The notes: generated by a model not told the origin, from the letters alone. Counted from the stretch's first letter, positions 6,568-14,542 are shown. The stretch is 15,670 nt of DNA from Sphingobacterium sp. UBA7855 (GCA_002500745.1 DLST01000003.1:14679-30348), one strand, 5' to 3'. Program-made: numbers and translations.

Positions 6568-7809
6568 TTGAAAAATCTTAAAGTATTAGCGTTTACTCAT
6601 AAACATGTCGAACTAAAAGATCTAGGTAATCTAGTAATCTGCAATGAGGATTTAGAAAGTCGGCTCATCAATCTAAAGCATAGCTTAGATATTCCGGAGA
6701 TCTTTTACATTGGTACTTGTAACCGAGTAGAGTTTGTATTTTATGGTGCTCATGAATTGACCCATGAATTTATCGCCGATTTTATGGGTAAGTTAAACTT
6801 CTGCGTACCCCAAGAAAGGCTACAATGCTATTTAGGACAGGTCAATAAATATGAGGGGATGGATGCTTTAAATCATTTACTTCGGATGTCCTGCTCACTT
6901 GAAAGTCTTGTCGTTGGAGAAAAAGAGATTCTGGCACAGGTAAGACGGGCTTATGATCGTTGCAGAGAGGCTGGTTTTACGGGAGATTTCTTACGCCTGA
7001 TGATGGATCGACTTGTAAAAACAGCCAAAGAGGTGTACACCTATACTAAAATTTCCAGAAATCCCATTTCAGTTGTTTCGCTTGCTTACCGCAAATTACG
7101 TGAGTTAAAACTGGTTGAAAACCCTAGAATCGTCATCATCGGTTCTGGAGAAACCAATCAGAATTTAGCGAAATATTTTCAAAAAAATCAAAAAGCTAAG
7201 TTTGTTATTTTCAACCGTACTGTGGAGAATGCCAAAGCCTTAGCCGAAGAATTGAATGCTGAAGCTTTTCCTTTAGCAGACATTGGTCAATATAAAGAAG
7301 GTTTCGATATTCTGATAACCTGTACAGGGGCTCCTACTTCAATTGTAGATAACGCTCTTTATCAATCCTTATTAAACGGAGAGACTGATAAAAAAGTGAT
7401 CATTGACTTAGCCGTTCCGAATGATATTGATGCTGAAGTTCTCAAAAACAATCCGATTCATTATATCGAAGTGAGCAGCTTACAAGCAATTGCAGAGAAA
7501 AATATTGAAGAGCGCTATAATGAACTGGAAAGTGCGGAGAAGATCATTCAGGACAATATTGAGGAATTTTTACCGTTAATCAAACAACGCCGTGTGGAAG
7601 TTGCAATGCGTGAGGTTCCTGAAAAGATCAAAGAAATTAAATCTTTCGCCTTAAATGAAGTATTTGCCCAAGAAGTGCAGGCCTTAACGCCAGAGGCACG
7701 AGAGGTATTGGAAAAAGTGATCAACTATATGGAGAAAAAGTACATTAAGGTTCCGATGGTTATGGCGAAAGAAATTTTGGTTAAAACTCCCGAAACCGAG
7801 AAAAATTAG
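6568..7809 (+). CDS. hemA: Glutamyl-tRNA reductase (TTG start)
   Basis: HemA reduces glutamyl-tRNA(Glu) with NADPH to glutamate-1-semialdehyde, the committed step of C5-type tetrapyrrole synthesis. The catalytic Cys51 sits in GTCNRVEF (49-56). The family stretch SLVVGEKEILAQVRRAY follows, then the Rossmann segment IIGSGETNQNLAKYF with IFNRT, LITCTGAP and IDLAVPNDID. The C-terminal helical dimerisation domain ends the 413 residues, a normal length. The start is TTG at 6568: it puts KVLAFTHKHVEL where the family has the GLSHKTAP-like N-terminus, and no ATG or GTG codon is in frame upstream as far as 6541. A GAGG-like stretch at 6554-6557 may serve as ribosome binding site. It heads the heme cluster, with hemCD 321 bp downstream. 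Confidence 0.95.
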   Translation: MKNLKVLAFTHKHVELKDLGNLVICNEDLESRLINLKHSLDIPEIFYIGTCNRVEFVFYGAHELTHEFIADFMGKLNFCVPQERLQCYLGQVNKYEGMDALNHLLRMSCSLESLVVGEKEILAQVRRAYDRCREAGFTGDFLRLMMDRLVKTAKEVYTYTKISRNPISVVSLAYRKLRELKLVENPRIVIIGSGETNQNLAKYFQKNQKAKFVIFNRTVENAKALAEELNAEAFPLADIGQYKEGFDILITCTGAPTSIVDNALYQSLLNGETDKKVIIDLAVPNDIDAEVLKNNPIHYIEVSSLQAIAEKNIEERYNELESAEKIIQDNIEEFLPLIKQRRVEVAMREVPEKIKEIKSFALNEVFAQEVQALTPEAREVLEKVINYMEKKYIKVPMVMAKEILVKTPETEKN

Positions 7810-8130
7810 CATTCCTATCCCGAAGTTTTTTGTGCTTAACATACCCTCTAATTCTTGAGTATATTCTGTTTCTGCCGAGTGAAGCTAATCGCTGGCTGTT
7901 TTCTTTAAATTTCGGTTTATCAACTATTTCCTGACATATAATGACAGTAACGTGTCAACATATTCCCTCTATTTATTTATTTTTGTTCCAATAAATTGTT
8001 TTAAACAAATTTTCCGAAACTGTTCATTTCCGAAGCTGAATTGAATCAATAGCGCGCCCAGTGTGCATAGCATTTGTCGCTATCGGCAGAACATTTTTGT
8101 GATCGTTTTAATAGGTAAAGTAAAATTAAC
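7810..8130. other. hemA-hemCD intergenic region
   Basis: This 321-bp gap between two genes of one pathway has no convincing frame on either strand and no good terminator for hemA. It holds a near-perfect direct repeat at 8011-8038. No exact TAnnTTTG element is seen; TAGCATTTG at 8068-8076 has one base too many between TA and TTTG. An independent promoter or a long leader for hemCD is possible but not shown. Confidence 0.5.
8011..8038 (+). repeat. 12-bp direct repeat upstream of hemCD
   Basis: TTTCCGAAACTG (8011-8022) and TTTCCGAAGCTG (8027-8038) match at 11 of 12 bases with a 16-bp period. They lie about 95-120 bp upstream of the hemCD start. The arrangement would suit a regulator binding two sites, but the function is unknown. 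Confidence 0.4.
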
Positions 8131-9717
8131 GTGAATAGAAAACTAATTATTGGTACCCGGGGAAGTGTTCTTGCCATGTGGCAGGCAAATTTTGTAAAAG
8201 ATCGATTGGCAGAAATTGGAATTGAAGCAGAATTAAAAGTCATAAAAACACAGGGTGATATCATACAGCATCTTCGTTTGGATAAATTGGAAGGCAAAGG
8301 ATTTTTCACCAAAGAGCTTGAAGAAGAACTTTTAAGCGGGACCATTGATTTAGCTGTTCACTCTCACAAAGATTTACCTACAGTTAACCCACCGGGATTG
8401 ATTATTGCAGCGGTTTCTGAGCGCGAAGATCCGTCGGAGCTATTAATTATACATAAAGATTGTGTAGACATTAAAAAGCGTCTTTCATTGAAGCACAATG
8501 CGACTGTTGGTACATCATCCAACCGTAGAAAAGCACAGATATCAGCGTTGCGCCCTGATCTGGAGTTTGACGATCTCCGTGGTAACTTGCAGACAAGGAT
8601 GCAAAAGTTACGCGACGAGCAGTATGACGCTATTGTGCTTGCAAAGGCAGGGATTAGCCGTATTGAAATGGATATCAGTGATTTCCATGTAGAAGAAATC
8701 CCTCCTGTTGAAATTATTCCCGCTCCAGCGCAGGGAGTATTAGCGATCCAGATTCGCGAAGTTGATCAGGAGCTATTTGACGCTTTGCAGCCATTGAATA
8801 ATGAAGAAGTAGCTAAAACAATCGCTGTAGAACGTTTGGTATTGAATAAGTTTGACGCAGGCTGTCATGCTCCGCTTGGCTGTTATTGCCGTAAGAGCGG
8901 CGATGAATATGAAGCTTGGGCTTCTATCGCCGAAACAAGTGAAGACTTCCCTGACCGGGTTTACCTGAGAGATACCGACACAATACGTTTAGCAGAGCGC
9001 ATCTTCAGCAAATATTCAAAGGACAGAAAACTGCCGCAGTCTGTATTCATTTCCCGGGAGGTAGACGAAAACTCCTATTTTGCAAGGTCCATGGCCAAAC
9101 ATAATATTGCAATTGAAGGCCGTTCATTGATTAAAATATTTCCTATCATCAACAAATTGGATCCATTCATTTTGAAACATGTGGATTGGATCATATTTTC
9201 AAGTAAAAATGGTATTGAGCACTTCTTCAATTTGGAACCTCGTTTGAGTAAAAAAACTAAGATCGGTGTCATTGGGCGCGGATCTGAAGAGATTTTACGC
9301 AAGTATGATCGCGTCGCTGACTTTTCTGGCGACAGCGAGGGGATTAATATGGAAGAAATTGCAAAGAAATTTGCAGAACTGGCAAATGGTGGTACCGTAC
9401 TTATTCCACGTGCAAAAGAATCTCTGGAAACAATCCAAAAAGCATTGAGTGCTGAAACGAAAATCATCAATATGCCGGTGTATGAAACTGTTTTAGAAGA
9501 AAATGTAGATCCATCGAATGCGGAAGTCTTGGTGTTTACGAGCCCAAGTAATGTGGAAGCTTATTTTGCGGACAATCTATTGGAACCTGGCCAGAAAGTA
9601 ATCTGTATTGGTCGTTCTACAGGCGCAAAATTCGATGCGATGAATGTTTCTTATACACTTCCTTATTCTCCGGATGAAATTGGTCTTTCCGAAGCCGTTT
9701 TTGGATTGGAGTATTAG
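8131..9717 (+). CDS. hemCD: Fused hydroxymethylbilane synthase / uroporphyrinogen-III synthase (GTG start)
   Basis: Residues about 1-300 are HemC, which polymerises four porphobilinogens to hydroxymethylbilane. It starts with IIGTRGSVLAMWQA (6-19), has the catalytic Asp81 in HSHKDLP, the Arg-rich segments around 132-133 and 150-156, and Cys245 in FDAGCHAPLG, the site that holds the dipyrromethane cofactor. Residues about 303-528 look like HemD, which inverts ring D and closes uroporphyrinogen III: WIIFSSKNGIEHFF (353-366), VLIPRA (423-428), PVYETV (449-454), VLVFTSPSNVEAYF (466-479) and CIGRSTGA (492-499). There is no stop or frameshift between the halves. The GTG at 8131 is the likely start, since a stop (8116-8118) lies just upstream in frame and no ATG comes between. 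hemB follows after 93 bp. Confidence 0.93.
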   Translation: MNRKLIIGTRGSVLAMWQANFVKDRLAEIGIEAELKVIKTQGDIIQHLRLDKLEGKGFFTKELEEELLSGTIDLAVHSHKDLPTVNPPGLIIAAVSEREDPSELLIIHKDCVDIKKRLSLKHNATVGTSSNRRKAQISALRPDLEFDDLRGNLQTRMQKLRDEQYDAIVLAKAGISRIEMDISDFHVEEIPPVEIIPAPAQGVLAIQIREVDQELFDALQPLNNEEVAKTIAVERLVLNKFDAGCHAPLGCYCRKSGDEYEAWASIAETSEDFPDRVYLRDTDTIRLAERIFSKYSKDRKLPQSVFISREVDENSYFARSMAKHNIAIEGRSLIKIFPIINKLDPFILKHVDWIIFSSKNGIEHFFNLEPRLSKKTKIGVIGRGSEEILRKYDRVADFSGDSEGINMEEIAKKFAELANGGTVLIPRAKESLETIQKALSAETKIINMPVYETVLEENVDPSNAEVLVFTSPSNVEAYFADNLLEPGQKVICIGRSTGAKFDAMNVSYTLPYSPDEIGLSEAVFGLEY

Positions 9718-9810
9718 TCATTGGAAAAAGCCGTTCGTAAGTCAAACTGAGCTGATGGTTTTACCGCATTTGCATTTAAACAACAATAGATCATAAATAA
9801 TCTTAATATA

Positions 9811-10794
9811 ATGTTACAACGTCCGAGAAGAAATCGTAAATCTGCCGTGATTCGCGACATGATTCAAGAGACACGTTTAGACGCGTCAAATTTGATTTTC
9901 CCACTTTTTATCGTCGATGGGCAAAATCAAAAAACTGAGGTTAAATCGATGCCGGGCATCTATCGCTATTCTATAGACAACCTATTGAAAGAGGTAGAAA
10001 GCTGCTTAAAACTGGGTTTACGCTCATTTGATCTTTTCCCAAATATTGAGGAGTCACTAAAAGACAAGTATGCTACAGAAAGCTACCGTGACGGAAGTTT
10101 ATACCTACGTGCTATTGCCGCTGTCAAGAAAAATTTCCCTGAGGCTTGCATCGTAACAGATGTTGCCATGGATCCTTACAGTAGCGATGGCCACGATGGC
10201 ATTGTCGAAAACGGTGAAATCCTAAACGATGAGACATTAGAAGTATTGGGTAAAATGGCCTTGGCACATGCACAATCGGGTGCTGATATTATCGCGCCAT
10301 CGGATATGATGGATGGCCGCATCGGTTACATCCGTGAGCTATTGGACCATAATGGTTTTACCCAAGTTTCTTTGATGTCTTATACGGCAAAATATGCTTC
10401 GGCTTATTATGGCCCTTTTAGAGATGCTTTAGGTTCTGCACCTAAACATGGGGACAAGAAAACTTACCAAATGAATCCTGCTAACGCAAAAGAAGCGCTT
10501 ATCGAAGCCCAGCTTGATGCACAAGAAGGAGCTGATTTTCTAATGGTAAAACCTGGACTTCCCTACTTAGATATCGTTAAACTTCTAGCGGACAACTTCG
10601 ATCTTCCCATTGCAGTGTATAATGTGAGCGGCGAATATGCGATGTTAAAAGCAGCGATTCAAAATGGATGGTTAGACGAACGTGTCATTCTAGAAACGCT
10701 ATTAAGTTTCAAACGTGCCGGCGCTACTGCCATCCTATCTTACCACTCCAAAGAAGTATTGGAGAAAGGCTTTATTCCGCATTCAACTATTTAG
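9811..10794 (+). CDS. hemB: Delta-aminolevulinic acid dehydratase (porphobilinogen synthase)
   Basis: HemB condenses two 5-aminolevulinates to porphobilinogen. The 327-residue TIM-barrel protein carries both active-site lysines: Lys194 in SYTAKYASAYYGPFRDA and Lys247 in FLMVKPGLPYLD, the Schiff-base lysine. The metal-binding region VAMDPYSSDGHDGIVENGEI (118-137) has Asp121 and Asp129 where zinc enzymes have cysteines, so this should be a Mg2+-type enzyme, as in Pseudomonas. The N-terminal arm (RPRRNRKS) and DMMDGRIGYIR (165-175) are typical. hemL starts 3 bp after its stop, so the two are cotranscribed. The 93-bp gap to hemCD has no terminator. Confidence 0.97.
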   Translation: MLQRPRRNRKSAVIRDMIQETRLDASNLIFPLFIVDGQNQKTEVKSMPGIYRYSIDNLLKEVESCLKLGLRSFDLFPNIEESLKDKYATESYRDGSLYLRAIAAVKKNFPEACIVTDVAMDPYSSDGHDGIVENGEILNDETLEVLGKMALAHAQSGADIIAPSDMMDGRIGYIRELLDHNGFTQVSLMSYTAKYASAYYGPFRDALGSAPKHGDKKTYQMNPANAKEALIEAQLDAQEGADFLMVKPGLPYLDIVKLLADNFDLPIAVYNVSGEYAMLKAAIQNGWLDERVILETLLSFKRAGATAILSYHSKEVLEKGFIPHSTI

Positions 10795-10797
10795 ACT

Positions 10798-12108
10798 ATG
10801 CAAGCACCTGATATATCAAGAGCACAATCTGCTGAGCTATTCGAAAAAGCAAAACAATATTTCCCTGGAGGTGTAAACTCTCCTGTTAGGGCCTTCAAAT
10901 CCGTATATGGTACCCCATTATTTATTGAGCGTGGCGATAAGGCACATCTTTGGGATGCGGACGGGAATGAATTCATCGATTTTTGCTGCTCATGGGGCCC
11001 CCTAATTTTAGGGCACAATAATGATCAAGTTCGTGAAGCAGTAGCGGCACAACTCGGCAAAGGCTTAAGTTTTGGCGCTCCAACGGCATTGGAGAACCAA
11101 CTGGCTGAGTTGATTATCGAAAACAATAGATTTATTGAGAAAATTCGCTTTGTCAGCTCTGGCACCGAGGCTGTAATGTCTGCAATCCGTTTGGCTAGAG
11201 GCTATACGAAACGGGATAAGATCATCAAATTTGATGGCTGTTATCATGGGCACTCCGATTCTCTTTTGGTGAAAGCTGGTTCGGGTTTGGTCACCTTTGG
11301 TGAAACATCTTCGGCCGGTGTACCTAAAGCATTTGCAGACGAAACCATTGTTATTGAATTAAACGATAAGCAAGCTTTAATAGCTGCATTTGCAGAATTT
11401 AAAGATCAGATCGCGGCAGTTATTATTGAGGGTATCCCTGCAAACAATGGACTATTGTTGCAGTCTAAGGAATATATTCACTTCTTGCGTGAGATCACCA
11501 AAGAAAATGGTGCGTTGTTGATAATGGATGAAGTGATTACCGGATTCCGGATCGGCTTTGAAGGGGCTTCTGCGTACTATGATATACAACCGGATATTAT
11601 CACCTATGGAAAAATTATTGGTGGCGGAATGCCTGTCGGCGCTTATGGCGCATCGAAAGAGTTGATGGCTTGTATTTCTCCTGACGGTGCCGTTTACCAA
11701 GCCGGAACTTTATCGGGCAATCCAGTTGCCATGGCTGCCGGTATTGCAGCATTGGGCATCTTAGCTCAAAAGGATTTTTACACAAATTTAAATGCCAAAA
11801 CAGAAGCTTTCGTCAATGATATGCGTGCTTACATTGCCGAGAAAGGATATAAGGTTCAACTTTTCCATGTGGCTTCTATTTTTTGGTTTGCATTCACTGA
11901 ACAGCAAGAAATTAAAAAAGCCAGTGAGATCGATCCTAAATCAATGGAATCGTATAAAGTAATGCACCGTGAATTGTTAAATCGTGGTGTTTATTTTGGT
12001 CCATCTGGATATGAAGTCGGCTTTGTTTCTGACGCACATACGAAAGCGGACCTTGATCAGGCTAAACAACATATTTTTGATGCTTTGGATATTGTCTTTA
12101 GCGCATAA
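10798..12108 (+). CDS. hemL: Glutamate-1-semialdehyde 2,1-aminomutase
   Basis: HemL is a PLP enzyme that converts glutamate-1-semialdehyde from HemA to 5-aminolevulinate, the substrate of the neighbouring HemB. The 436 residues are usual for this class III aminotransferase-fold enzyme. Family features are FPGGVNSPVRAF (22-33), VSSGTEAVMSAIRLAR (119-134), FDGCYHGHSD (145-154), MDEVITGFR (243-251, Asp244 to the PLP nitrogen), GKIIGGGMPVGAYG with Lys272 (271-284) and GTLSGNP (303-309). It is the last gene of the heme cluster, and a very strong terminator follows 12 bp after the stop. Presence of both hemA and hemL defines the C5 route rather than the Shemin route. Confidence 0.97.
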   Translation: MQAPDISRAQSAELFEKAKQYFPGGVNSPVRAFKSVYGTPLFIERGDKAHLWDADGNEFIDFCCSWGPLILGHNNDQVREAVAAQLGKGLSFGAPTALENQLAELIIENNRFIEKIRFVSSGTEAVMSAIRLARGYTKRDKIIKFDGCYHGHSDSLLVKAGSGLVTFGETSSAGVPKAFADETIVIELNDKQALIAAFAEFKDQIAAVIIEGIPANNGLLLQSKEYIHFLREITKENGALLIMDEVITGFRIGFEGASAYYDIQPDIITYGKIIGGGMPVGAYGASKELMACISPDGAVYQAGTLSGNPVAMAAGIAALGILAQKDFYTNLNAKTEAFVNDMRAYIAEKGYKVQLFHVASIFWFAFTEQQEIKKASEIDPKSMESYKVMHRELLNRGVYFGPSGYEVGFVSDAHTKADLDQAKQHIFDALDIVFSA

Positions 12109-12120
12109 AAATCAAACTAC

Positions 12121-12169
12121 TATAAAAAAGCCCTCCATTATTAATATATTAATGGAGGGCTTTTTTATA
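12121..12169. terminator. Perfect 20-bp hairpin terminator, bidirectional
   Basis: The arms 12121-12140 and 12150-12169 are perfect complements with a 9-nt AT loop. The core GCCCTCCATTA is flanked by A6 on the left and T6 on the right, so either strand yields a GC-rich stem ending in a U-run. It terminates the heme cluster and probably also the convergent DUF4252 operon, whose last stop is at 12206. Confidence 0.95.
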
Positions 12170-12205
12170 GGTTAGCGGAAGTTTCGCTTTGAATCAGCGG
12201 CCTTA

Positions 12206-12751
12206 TTAAAGTTTGTTGGCCAACTTCTTATCTTTGGACTTCATCTTATTCAGTCCGGCGATAAGTTCATCCAATGAAAACTTGCCTTTGATATCCATGA
12301 ATACACTTTCGTCTTCATTGTCGTGGACCAGTAGTGAAACACGCTCAATAACATTATTTTTATCAATACGGGCGTTCAATGATATTTCTTGTCCATCGGT
12401 ATTAACAACCAAAAGTTCCTCAAATTTATTCTTCCTTAAAAACTTATGGTAGTCGTCTAAAATACGTGCATTCTTTGTTTTATCATTATTAGAAAGCGTC
12501 AGCATTCTGAACTTCTTCAATTTCTTTACAATTTCGGCCATTGCACGGGCATCTTCATCACTTCCATCCTTTAAGGCTTTTTTCATAAAGGGTTTTGTTA
12601 ACCAAATCGGTAAATTAATGGCAACAATCTCCGCATCGTCAGATACATTAGACCGGCTGATGAAATCCATATTGGAAGTTTTTTTTATCATGCAGGACTG
12701 CATGGACAGAAGCAGTCCAACGAGACATAACAAGGTTAGTAATCTTTTCAT
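12206..12751 (-). CDS. DUF4252-family lipoprotein
   Basis: This 181-residue protein has a lipoprotein signal: a basic MKR start, a hydrophobic core and a Cys at residue 20 in SMQSC, so it should be lipid-anchored on the envelope. The mature part resembles DUF4252, a Bacteroidota-specific family, in the pattern LKKFRMLTL, FEELLVVNTDGQEISLNARIDKN and SVFMDIKGKFSLDEL. Its neighbour at 12757-13278 has the same pattern, so the two are paralogs that arose by duplication or were kept as a pair. It starts 5 bp after that gene and ends the sigma-factor operon. The C-terminus is lysine-rich (KSKDKKLANKL). The biochemical function is unknown. Confidence 0.85.
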   Translation of the reverse strand: MKRLLTLLCLVGLLLSMQSCMIKKTSNMDFISRSNVSDDAEIVAINLPIWLTKPFMKKALKDGSDEDARAMAEIVKKLKKFRMLTLSNNDKTKNARILDDYHKFLRKNKFEELLVVNTDGQEISLNARIDKNNVIERVSLLVHDNEDESVFMDIKGKFSLDELIAGLNKMKSKDKKLANKL

Positions 12752-12756
12752 AATTC

Positions 12757-13278
12757 TTATTTTTTCTCGTTATCGCCTTTATTCTTATTGGCTTTATTAT
12801 TGCCTTCATTGACCAAGTTAGTCACGTCTTTCAACGGTATTTCCCCATCAAGGATCATAAATAGATTTTGTCCATCTCCGTTGATTGTGAGTAGAAGATT
12901 GTTTAAAATATCAGCATTTACAGACATATTTTCCACCATAAACCGAATATCTTGACCTTCGCTGTTGAGCGACATGAGTTCCTCATATTTTAAATTGGAA
13001 ACCGCCCCCCGGATAATATCTGTCAAGGCTTTATCTTCACCATCCTCAACAATAAGCATACGCAGTGATTTAACGTTCTTTAGCAGCGGGCTGATCGTCT
13101 GCATATCATCATCGTCTATTTTCAAATTACCCAACAGTTTGAACATCGGTGCTCCAATTTTAAGTGTTGTTACACCTTTCTTTCCCTGATATTGTTCAAA
13201 TAGCTTATCCAATTTTGAAATTTGCGCATTTGCCATACTTGCTACAAGTAGAAGGCAAGCTATAAAAAAACCTTTCAT
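12757..13278 (-). CDS. Secreted DUF4252-family protein
   Basis: This 173-residue protein has a signal peptide with a likely SPI cleavage after residue 18 (SMANA before Q19) and no lipobox Cys, so it should be periplasmic. The DUF4252 pattern is clear: LKNVKSLRMLIVED, LKYEELMSLNSEGQDIRFMVEN and NLFMILDGEIPLKDV. The C-terminal tail is low-complexity and rich in Lys and Asn (about 157-173). It lies 6 bp downstream of the anti-sigma-like gene and 5 bp upstream of the paralogous lipoprotein gene, in a tight operon with the ECF sigma factor. In Bacteroidota such genes are often found next to ECF sigma genes, but the function is not established. Confidence 0.85.
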   Translation of the reverse strand: MKGFFIACLLLVASMANAQISKLDKLFEQYQGKKGVTTLKIGAPMFKLLGNLKIDDDDMQTISPLLKNVKSLRMLIVEDGEDKALTDIIRGAVSNLKYEELMSLNSEGQDIRFMVENMSVNADILNNLLLTINGDGQNLFMILDGEIPLKDVTNLVNEGNNKANKNKGDNEKK

Positions 13279-13284
13279 ATTATT

Positions 13285-13974
13285 TTAGTTAATTGTTATT
13301 GACATTTGTTTTATGTTCATTGCTTTATCTACGCCATTTTCCAGATTATTTGCCAGCAAGCCCAATGACTTTAAAGTCAATTCGACGGCTTCCTGCTCGT
13401 TAGTAACAGGCTTGCCGTTCAAGACAACATAATCTGCTTGATAGGCCTCTGCTGTTTTCGATTCCAAACTTTCAGTTGCCACTTCCTTCTTCCCTATCCC
13501 ATTTTCGGTTTGTTTTTCAACTCTTGGACGTTTGACTGTCTCTGCTGTCTGTAATGTTTTAGTACGCTTAACTACCTGAATCCTATCTTCAGCAGGAGGA
13601 TGCACTATTTCTGTGCTCGGATGTTCGACGGGCACATTGTCCGCTGGTTTGCGATTATTTATTTCCTTTTCGGCGAGTAAAGGCGATTGTATTGCTGATT
13701 GCTGGTTTAGAAATAATGCTAAGCCTATACCCATCAAAAGCACTGCCGCTGCCGCGTATTTTATCCAGCTGTAATTCCACCATATATTCTCTTTTTTAAT
13801 TTCGTTGCTCTTGCCTTCAAAATCCTCGAAGGACCATTCCATCTTGAGACTCTTCTCTTCGTTCAATGACTGAAAAAAGAAATCCTCCGAATTTTTCAAT
13901 TCTTTTTCTTCCTCTAATGACGACTGCCCATTAAAGTATTTGTCTTTCAATTCCTTTAACCTTTTATCTTCCAT
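13285..13974 (-). CDS. Anti-sigma-factor-like single-pass membrane protein
   Basis: This 229-residue protein has a charged N-terminal domain (MEDKRLKELKDKYFNGQSSL), one membrane helix at about residues 70-90 (YAAAAVLLMGIGLALFL) and a long extracytoplasmic part: a Pro/Lys/Glu-rich linker, then a conserved-looking C-terminal segment from about 178 (YVVLNGKPVTNEQEAVELTL). The layout and the position directly after an ECF sigma gene suggest an anti-sigma factor that holds the sigma at the membrane, but no zinc-binding HxxxCxxC motif is visible. I chose the ATG at 13974. A GTG at 14016 would add 14 residues and abut the sigma stop at 14017; it is possible for a coupled operon, but its extra N-terminus is less family-like. 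The secreted DUF4252 gene follows after 6 bp. Confidence 0.75.
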   Translation of the reverse strand: MEDKRLKELKDKYFNGQSSLEEEKELKNSEDFFFQSLNEEKSLKMEWSFEDFEGKSNEIKKENIWWNYSWIKYAAAAVLLMGIGLALFLNQQSAIQSPLLAEKEINNRKPADNVPVEHPSTEIVHPPAEDRIQVVKRTKTLQTAETVKRPRVEKQTENGIGKKEVATESLESKTAEAYQADYVVLNGKPVTNEQEAVELTLKSLGLLANNLENGVDKAMNIKQMSITIN

Positions 13975-14016
13975 CACGCTATATCTTATTGTTCGTTGAT
14001 CTGAAAACCATAACAC

Positions 14017-14532
14017 CTATTTTTTATCGGAATAAATGCGCGCGGTTTCGTAATCGAATAATTTTGTCAACTGCTCTTTCACCTTTTGTCTTGCGCGCAT
14101 CAGATTAACCCGCACTGCCGACTCGCCCATTTCCAGTACCTCAGCGATTTCATCAATGTCATAGTCCTCAACATCGCGCAGATGCATCACAAGCCGTTGT
14201 TTTTCGGGAAGAGAATTGATCATCTTGACGATAATTTCCTTTGTATTTCCAATAGTATACTCTGTTGTCGACACCGCCTGATATTGATTGACATAATCCG
14301 ATCTAACCTTATCTTTTTTAATCCGATTTAATGCCTCATTTTTTACACTCTGCATGCAAAAAGCTTCCATATTTTTATATTGAAGCAACTGATCTTTTAA
14401 TTGCCACAACCGCATCATCACATTCTGTACCGCATCAAAAGCTTCATCATCATCGACCAAGATCCGTTTCGCGAAGCGAAATAGCTTATCCTTATGGATG
14501 AAAACGGTATTTTTAAATTGCTCTTGGTTCAT
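14017..14532 (-). CDS. ECF-type RNA polymerase sigma factor
   Basis: This 171-residue sigma-70 family protein has only regions 2 and 4. Region 2 spans about residues 15-75 (FRFAKRILVDDDEAFDAVQNVMMRLW; AFCMQSVKNEALNRIKK) and binds the -10 element and the core enzyme. Region 4 spans about 100-155 (LPEKQRLVMHLRDVEDYDIDEIAEVLEMGESAVRVNLMRARQKV), with the helix-turn-helix that reads the -35 element. It is the first gene of a minus-strand operon with an anti-sigma-like membrane protein and two DUF4252 proteins, so it probably controls its own operon and envelope functions. A 10-bp inverted repeat lies 10 nt upstream of the ATG. Confidence 0.93.
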   Translation of the reverse strand: MNQEQFKNTVFIHKDKLFRFAKRILVDDDEAFDAVQNVMMRLWQLKDQLLQYKNMEAFCMQSVKNEALNRIKKDKVRSDYVNQYQAVSTTEYTIGNTKEIIVKMINSLPEKQRLVMHLRDVEDYDIDEIAEVLEMGESAVRVNLMRARQKVKEQLTKLFDYETARIYSDKK

Positions 14533-14542
14533 GCTATCGTCA

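Noticed and set aside
8046..8345. Minus-strand frame of 99 codons over the hemCD start
   Set aside because: It runs antisense through the conserved HemC N-terminus and is Ser/Leu-rich as expected of a shadow frame.
9075..9470. Minus-strand frame of 131 codons antisense to the HemD part
   Set aside because: The HemD-like motifs are in the plus-strand frame; the antisense frame shows no motif.
12965..13189. Plus-strand frame opposite the secreted DUF4252 gene
   Set aside because: Ser/Phe-rich antisense shadow of a gene with a clear signal peptide and family pattern.
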